Below, piece by piece: positions 6,396 to 8,355 of a DNA stretch of 8,355 bases. Each line of letters begins with the position of its first letter. Position 1 is the stretch's first letter. Below the pieces are notes generated by a model. The model had not been told where the DNA came from, did no database searches, and was given only the letters and a program-made list of their open reading frames with translations. The position numbers and the translations under genes were made by a program. Source of the stretch: Oscillospiraceae bacterium (GTDB taxonomy: Bacteria; Bacillota; Clostridia; Oscillospirales; CAG-272); NCBI GenBank assembly GCA_009779295.1, contig WREN01000083.1:1-8355 (forward strand), in the 5' to 3' direction.

Positions 6396-7297
6396 AATAA
6401 ACAATTCTCCGCATATTCCAACGCCGCCATTTCCGGCGAAACATCCGGAATTTTTATTTGGCATTTGGGATATTTATTTTTTATATCGGTTATAAATTTA
6501 TTTTGAATATAGTTATTATTCAAAAGTACGCTGCCGTAAATACCCACAATACAATCTTCGCAACCTATTTTATCAATCAAAGAAGCGGTATAGCCGATCA
6601 AATAAAACGCCGCGTTGTCCAAAATACCGATTGCGAATTGATCTCCGTTCTCCGCGCAGACCGCCACTTCTTTCGCAAACGACGCCAAATCCTTTGATAA
6701 ATTATTGTTGTAATACAAATTTATAAAATCGCGGGGGGTTTCAATGCCGAAATGTTTTTTGAAACTTTGTAGCAACGTTGTCTCGCATGTAACGCCGTCG
6801 TAATAGTTCAACGCCGCCTGAATCCCGTTCACCGCTATGTAATAGCCGCTTCCCTCGTCCTGCGTAGCCTGCCCCCATCCGCCGGCGATAAAAATCTCGC
6901 CGGCGCGGTCGATCGCGATACCCATCGCGCCCGTACCGCTTATCATCAACACGCCCGCATCGCCTTTTGTAAGCCCGTAAAGAGCCATGAACGCGTCGCT
7001 TTTTATGTGAACTTTCGTGTTAAGCACGCTTAATTTCTCAACGAATGCGTTTGTAGCGTCGTTAAAATTTATATCATCAGTCGCAGGGTCGCCGATCGCT
7101 ATCGCTATTATCTCATCATCCTGCGGGATATTTAATTTCGCCACTGTATCAATAAAATTTTCCGCCGCGGCATCAACGCCTATAAAATTGTAATTCACGC
7201 CGCCGCCGGTCGCTTCGCGCAGTTCGCCGGTATCAAGATTCTTCGCCGAAATTGATGTTTTCGTTCCGCCGCCGTCGGCTCCTATTATCCATTTCAT
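6392..7297 (-). CDS. BadF/BadG/BcrA/BcrD-family ATPase, N-acetylglucosamine-kinase-like sugar kinase
   Basis: 301 residues, usual for the NAGK-like group of the ASKHA (actin/hexokinase) fold. The N-terminal phosphate loop is GADGGGTKTS (6-15); SDAFMALYG (100-108) carries D101, in the place of the catalytic base; ISGTGAMG (119-126) is the second phosphate motif; GGWG and DEGSGYYI (139-154) are the family hallmark; VGIYGSVLLNN (251-261) is the adenosine-side motif. The expected reaction is ATP-dependent phosphorylation of an amino sugar such as GlcNAc or of a related sugar in the cytoplasm. Benzoyl-CoA-reductase activators and hydroxyacyl-CoA-dehydratase activators share the superfamily, but the [4Fe-4S] cysteines of those are not visible and no dehydratase subunits are near. 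It starts 3 bp after the flavodoxin stop, with GGGGA as ribosome binding site, and its end overlaps the DUF3795 start by 4 bp. Confidence 0.87.
   Translation of the reverse strand: MKWIIGADGGGTKTSISAKNLDTGELREATGGGVNYNFIGVDAAAENFIDTVAKLNIPQDDEIIAIAIGDPATDDINFNDATNAFVEKLSVLNTKVHIKSDAFMALYGLTKGDAGVLMISGTGAMGIAIDRAGEIFIAGGWGQATQDEGSGYYIAVNGIQAALNYYDGVTCETTLLQSFKKHFGIETPRDFINLYYNNNLSKDLASFAKEVAVCAENGDQFAIGILDNAAFYLIGYTASLIDKIGCEDCIVGIYGSVLLNNNYIQNKFITDIKNKYPKCQIKIPDVSPEMAALEYAENCLL
6407..6410 (-). promoter_or_regulatory. Ribosome binding site that fixes the DUF3795 start
   Basis: GGAG on the minus strand, 11 bases before the ATG at 6395 and within the kinase coding sequence. Together with the ATGA overlap it supports the shorter 126-residue product and translational coupling. 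Confidence 0.65.
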
Positions 7298-7300
7298 ATT

Positions 7301-7714
7301 TTATTTCCCCGTTTTTATATCCGTGTAACCAATCAATTCGCAGCCTCTGGTCGCAATAACTTCGGCGATTCTGTCTTTTTTGCTTTTGCCGCTCGCCGAA
7401 ACGGCGTAAATTTCAATTTTTTTACCGGCAGGCAGCATATCCAAGATATTATTAATCTGAGGAGTCGGATGGTTTGCCCATACGGGCGAAAGGATAATTA
7501 TTTTTCCGTAAAGCGAAAAATCAACGTTTACGGGTTCGATTTTAAATTTTTTACCGCGCATCGCTTTAAAACTTCCAATAACATACGCCTTAAATTTTCC
7601 CGGTTTCTTGATATCCATGACTTCATAAATTTCCGCGCCTTCTTTTTCCGCGGTTTCAACCGCAATCTTTTTCGTAGCACCTGAATATGAATAATATATT
7701 ACCAATGTCTTCAT
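7301..7714 (-). CDS. Short flavodoxin-family protein
   Basis: 137 residues, on the short side for a flavodoxin. It opens with the beta strand KTLVIYYSYSG followed by the FMN phosphate loop S9-Y10-S11-G12-A13-T14, matching the T/S-x-T/S-G-x-T rule. The second flavin loop, SPVWANHPTPQINNIL (76-91), matches the PVWAGTPAPP-type segment of the family, and SASG (106-109) takes the third loop position. It would carry FMN and move electrons in the cytoplasm. GGAGG lies 9 bases before the ATG. It is first in the leftward operon, directly downstream of a strong promoter. Its electron partner is not evident; the cysteine-rich DUF3795 protein two genes on is a possibility only by position. Confidence 0.88.
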   Translation of the reverse strand: MKTLVIYYSYSGATKKIAVETAEKEGAEIYEVMDIKKPGKFKAYVIGSFKAMRGKKFKIEPVNVDFSLYGKIIILSPVWANHPTPQINNILDMLPAGKKIEIYAVSASGKSKKDRIAEVIATRGCELIGYTDIKTGK

Positions 7715-7747
7715 TTTTACTTACCTCCGTATCATATAATTATTACT

Positions 7748-7776
7748 ATTATAACATATATTTTCTATAAATACAA
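7748..7776 (-). promoter_or_regulatory. Promoter of the leftward six-gene operon
   Basis: On the minus strand TTGTAT (7776-7771), a 17-bp spacer and a perfect TATAAT (7753-7748), with TG one base before the -10 (extended -10 element). Transcription should start near 7741, about 27 bases before the flavodoxin ATG. Confidence 0.8.
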
Positions 7777-7801
7777 CTTTATTTTTTTGTTAAATACCCC
7801 C

Positions 7802-7830
7802 TTGACAAATAATTATATATATATTAAAAT
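7802..7830 (+). promoter_or_regulatory. Main promoter of the rightward CBM9-like gene
   Basis: Consensus TTGACA (7802-7807), a 17-bp spacer and TAAAAT (7825-7830). Another -10-like TATAAT lies at 7836-7841. Transcription from here would give a leader of roughly 140 bases. It stands back to back with the leftward operon promoter, the two -35 boxes being 25 bp apart. Confidence 0.75.
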
Positions 7831-7844
7831 ATATATATAATTAT
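7809..7844. repeat. Perfect A/T palindrome (17-bp arms, 2-bp centre) over the rightward promoter
   Basis: Positions 7809-7825 are the exact reverse complement of 7828-7844, with AA in the centre. The palindrome begins just after the -35 box and covers the spacer, the -10 and the probable transcription start. Its core is alternating TA, so it could extrude a cruciform, form an easily melted site, or serve as a repressor operator. Alternating TA makes self-complementarity easy, which lowers its weight, but the AATTA ends also match. Confidence 0.55.
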
Positions 7845-7858
7845 ACACGCAGAAATAA

Positions 7859-7887
7859 TTGTTATGGCTGTATAAAATTGGTATAAA
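7859..7887 (+). promoter_or_regulatory. Second candidate promoter for the rightward gene
   Basis: TTGTTA (7859-7864), exactly 17 bp, then TATAAA (7882-7887). Transcription would start near 7894, leaving a leader of about 80 bases. In DNA this A/T-rich, chance matches are frequent, so it ranks below the 7802 promoter. Confidence 0.4.
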
Positions 7888-7976
7888 TACGGAGTTATAC
7901 AAAAAATCATACCACCGCTGTATTTATTTCAGTATATTTAAAAATTATTAAAAATTTTAAGGAGATTTAGAAAAAA

Positions 7977-8355
7977 ATGAAAAAATGTTTAGTATTATTA
8001 CTCGGGTTATTTATGGTACTCGGTATGGCTTTACCGGTATCGGCAAATAAGGGACAAGTTTATGAAGCGCCGTATGGTACTCCGGTTATTGACGGCGAAA
8101 TGGACGCAATCTGGGACAACGCTCCTTGGACTGATTGTACAATCTTACACAGAGGCGGAAATCCGAATAACGTATCGATGCGCGTAAAAATGATGTGGGA
8201 CGAAAATTCCATATACTATTTTGTAGAAGTTGTTGACCCGGAAATCGTTGATGCAGACGCAGTTGAATTTTATATTGATGAATTAATGTGCTTTGACATG
8301 GGTTACCGCGAAGACGACAGACAAACGGTTGTATTCCCGACTAACGGCAGCGTAA
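7977..8355 (+). CDS. Secreted protein with N-terminal CBM9-like domain (runs off right edge)
   Basis: The frame starts at ATG 7977 and is open to the end of the window (126 complete codons). TAAGGAG ends 12 bases before the ATG, a slightly long spacing. A signal peptide, MKKCLVLLLGLFMVLGMA then LPVSA, is probably cleaved after residue 23. From about residue 32 the domain start TPVIDGEMDAIWDNAPW matches the VIDG-x-x-x-x-x-W-x-x-A opening of CBM9-like domains, followed by VKMMWDENSIYYFVEVVDP and DAVEFYID, the usual next strands. The same opening, VIDGVVNPDEW, occurs in the surface protein at 1514-2503, so the operon is flanked by two related modules. What follows the module (hydrolase, more modules or an anchor) is outside the window; an exported glycan-binding protein or enzyme is likely. 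It has its own promoter region, divergent from the operon. Confidence 0.83.
   Translation, partial: MKKCLVLLLGLFMVLGMALPVSANKGQVYEAPYGTPVIDGEMDAIWDNAPWTDCTILHRGGNPNNVSMRVKMMWDENSIYYFVEVVDPEIVDADAVEFYIDELMCFDMGYREDDRQTVVFPTNGSV

Noticed and set aside
6396..6464. Longer DUF3795 start at 6464
   Set aside because: The added residues only read the kinase C-terminal codons in another frame; the ATGA overlap at 6395 is the normal arrangement.
6392..7297. Benzoyl-CoA-reductase or hydroxyacyl-CoA-dehydratase activator role for the BadF-family protein
   Set aside because: The Fe-S cysteine arrangement of those activators is not visible and no dehydratase or reductase subunits are nearby; the GGWG and DEGS motifs fit the sugar-kinase branch.
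7715..7976. Riboswitch or small RNA in the long leader before the rightward gene
   Set aside because: Only short A/T-rich repeats are visible; I recognise no conserved riboswitch core and there is no hairpin with a T-tract.

Overview
The window looks like a chromosomal segment from an uncultured anaerobic Clostridia-type Firmicute. The pointers are A/T-rich intergenic DNA with TTGACA/TATAAT-type promoters, strong GGAG-type ribosome binding sites, solute-binding lipoproteins, and a surface protein with a sortase-like SPTTSD tail. Taxonomy below that level cannot be read from the sequence. No RNA gene, CRISPR array or complete mobile element was seen.

Left part (1-1474). A short reading frame runs off the left edge on the minus strand, possibly the start of a transposase. 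On the plus strand follows a solute-binding-protein gene that lacks its signal peptide and has no plausible ATG; its 5' end seems to have been lost. It ends at a strong, probably bidirectional hairpin terminator (1473-1503) shared with the convergent gene that follows.

Centre (1514-7714, all minus strand). Six tightly packed genes read leftwards from a good promoter at 7748-7776: a short flavodoxin, a BadF/N-acetylglucosamine-kinase-type sugar kinase, a cysteine-rich DUF3795 protein, a DegT/StrS PLP aminotransferase of the inosose/AHBA-synthase-like type, a shortened DegT homologue that has lost the catalytic lysine region and the C-terminal domain, and a solute-binding lipoprotein. The last is a paralogue of the truncated gene at the left. 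Gaps are 1-25 bp, with one ATGA overlap. After a 105-bp gap that holds its own promoter and a 10-bp inverted repeat, a wall- or membrane-anchored CBM9-like protein continues in the same direction.

Right part (7715-8355). A divergent promoter region carries a perfect 17-bp-arm A/T palindrome over the rightward promoter. It drives a secreted protein with a second CBM9-like domain that runs off the right edge.

Taken together (inference), the cluster could capture a glycan or sugar-like ligand at the cell surface with CBM9-like proteins and a binding lipoprotein, then phosphorylate and aminate a sugar or cyclitol inside the cell. No ABC permease or glycoside hydrolase is in the window, so the substrate is open. 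The most unusual element is the active/inactive DegT gene pair.
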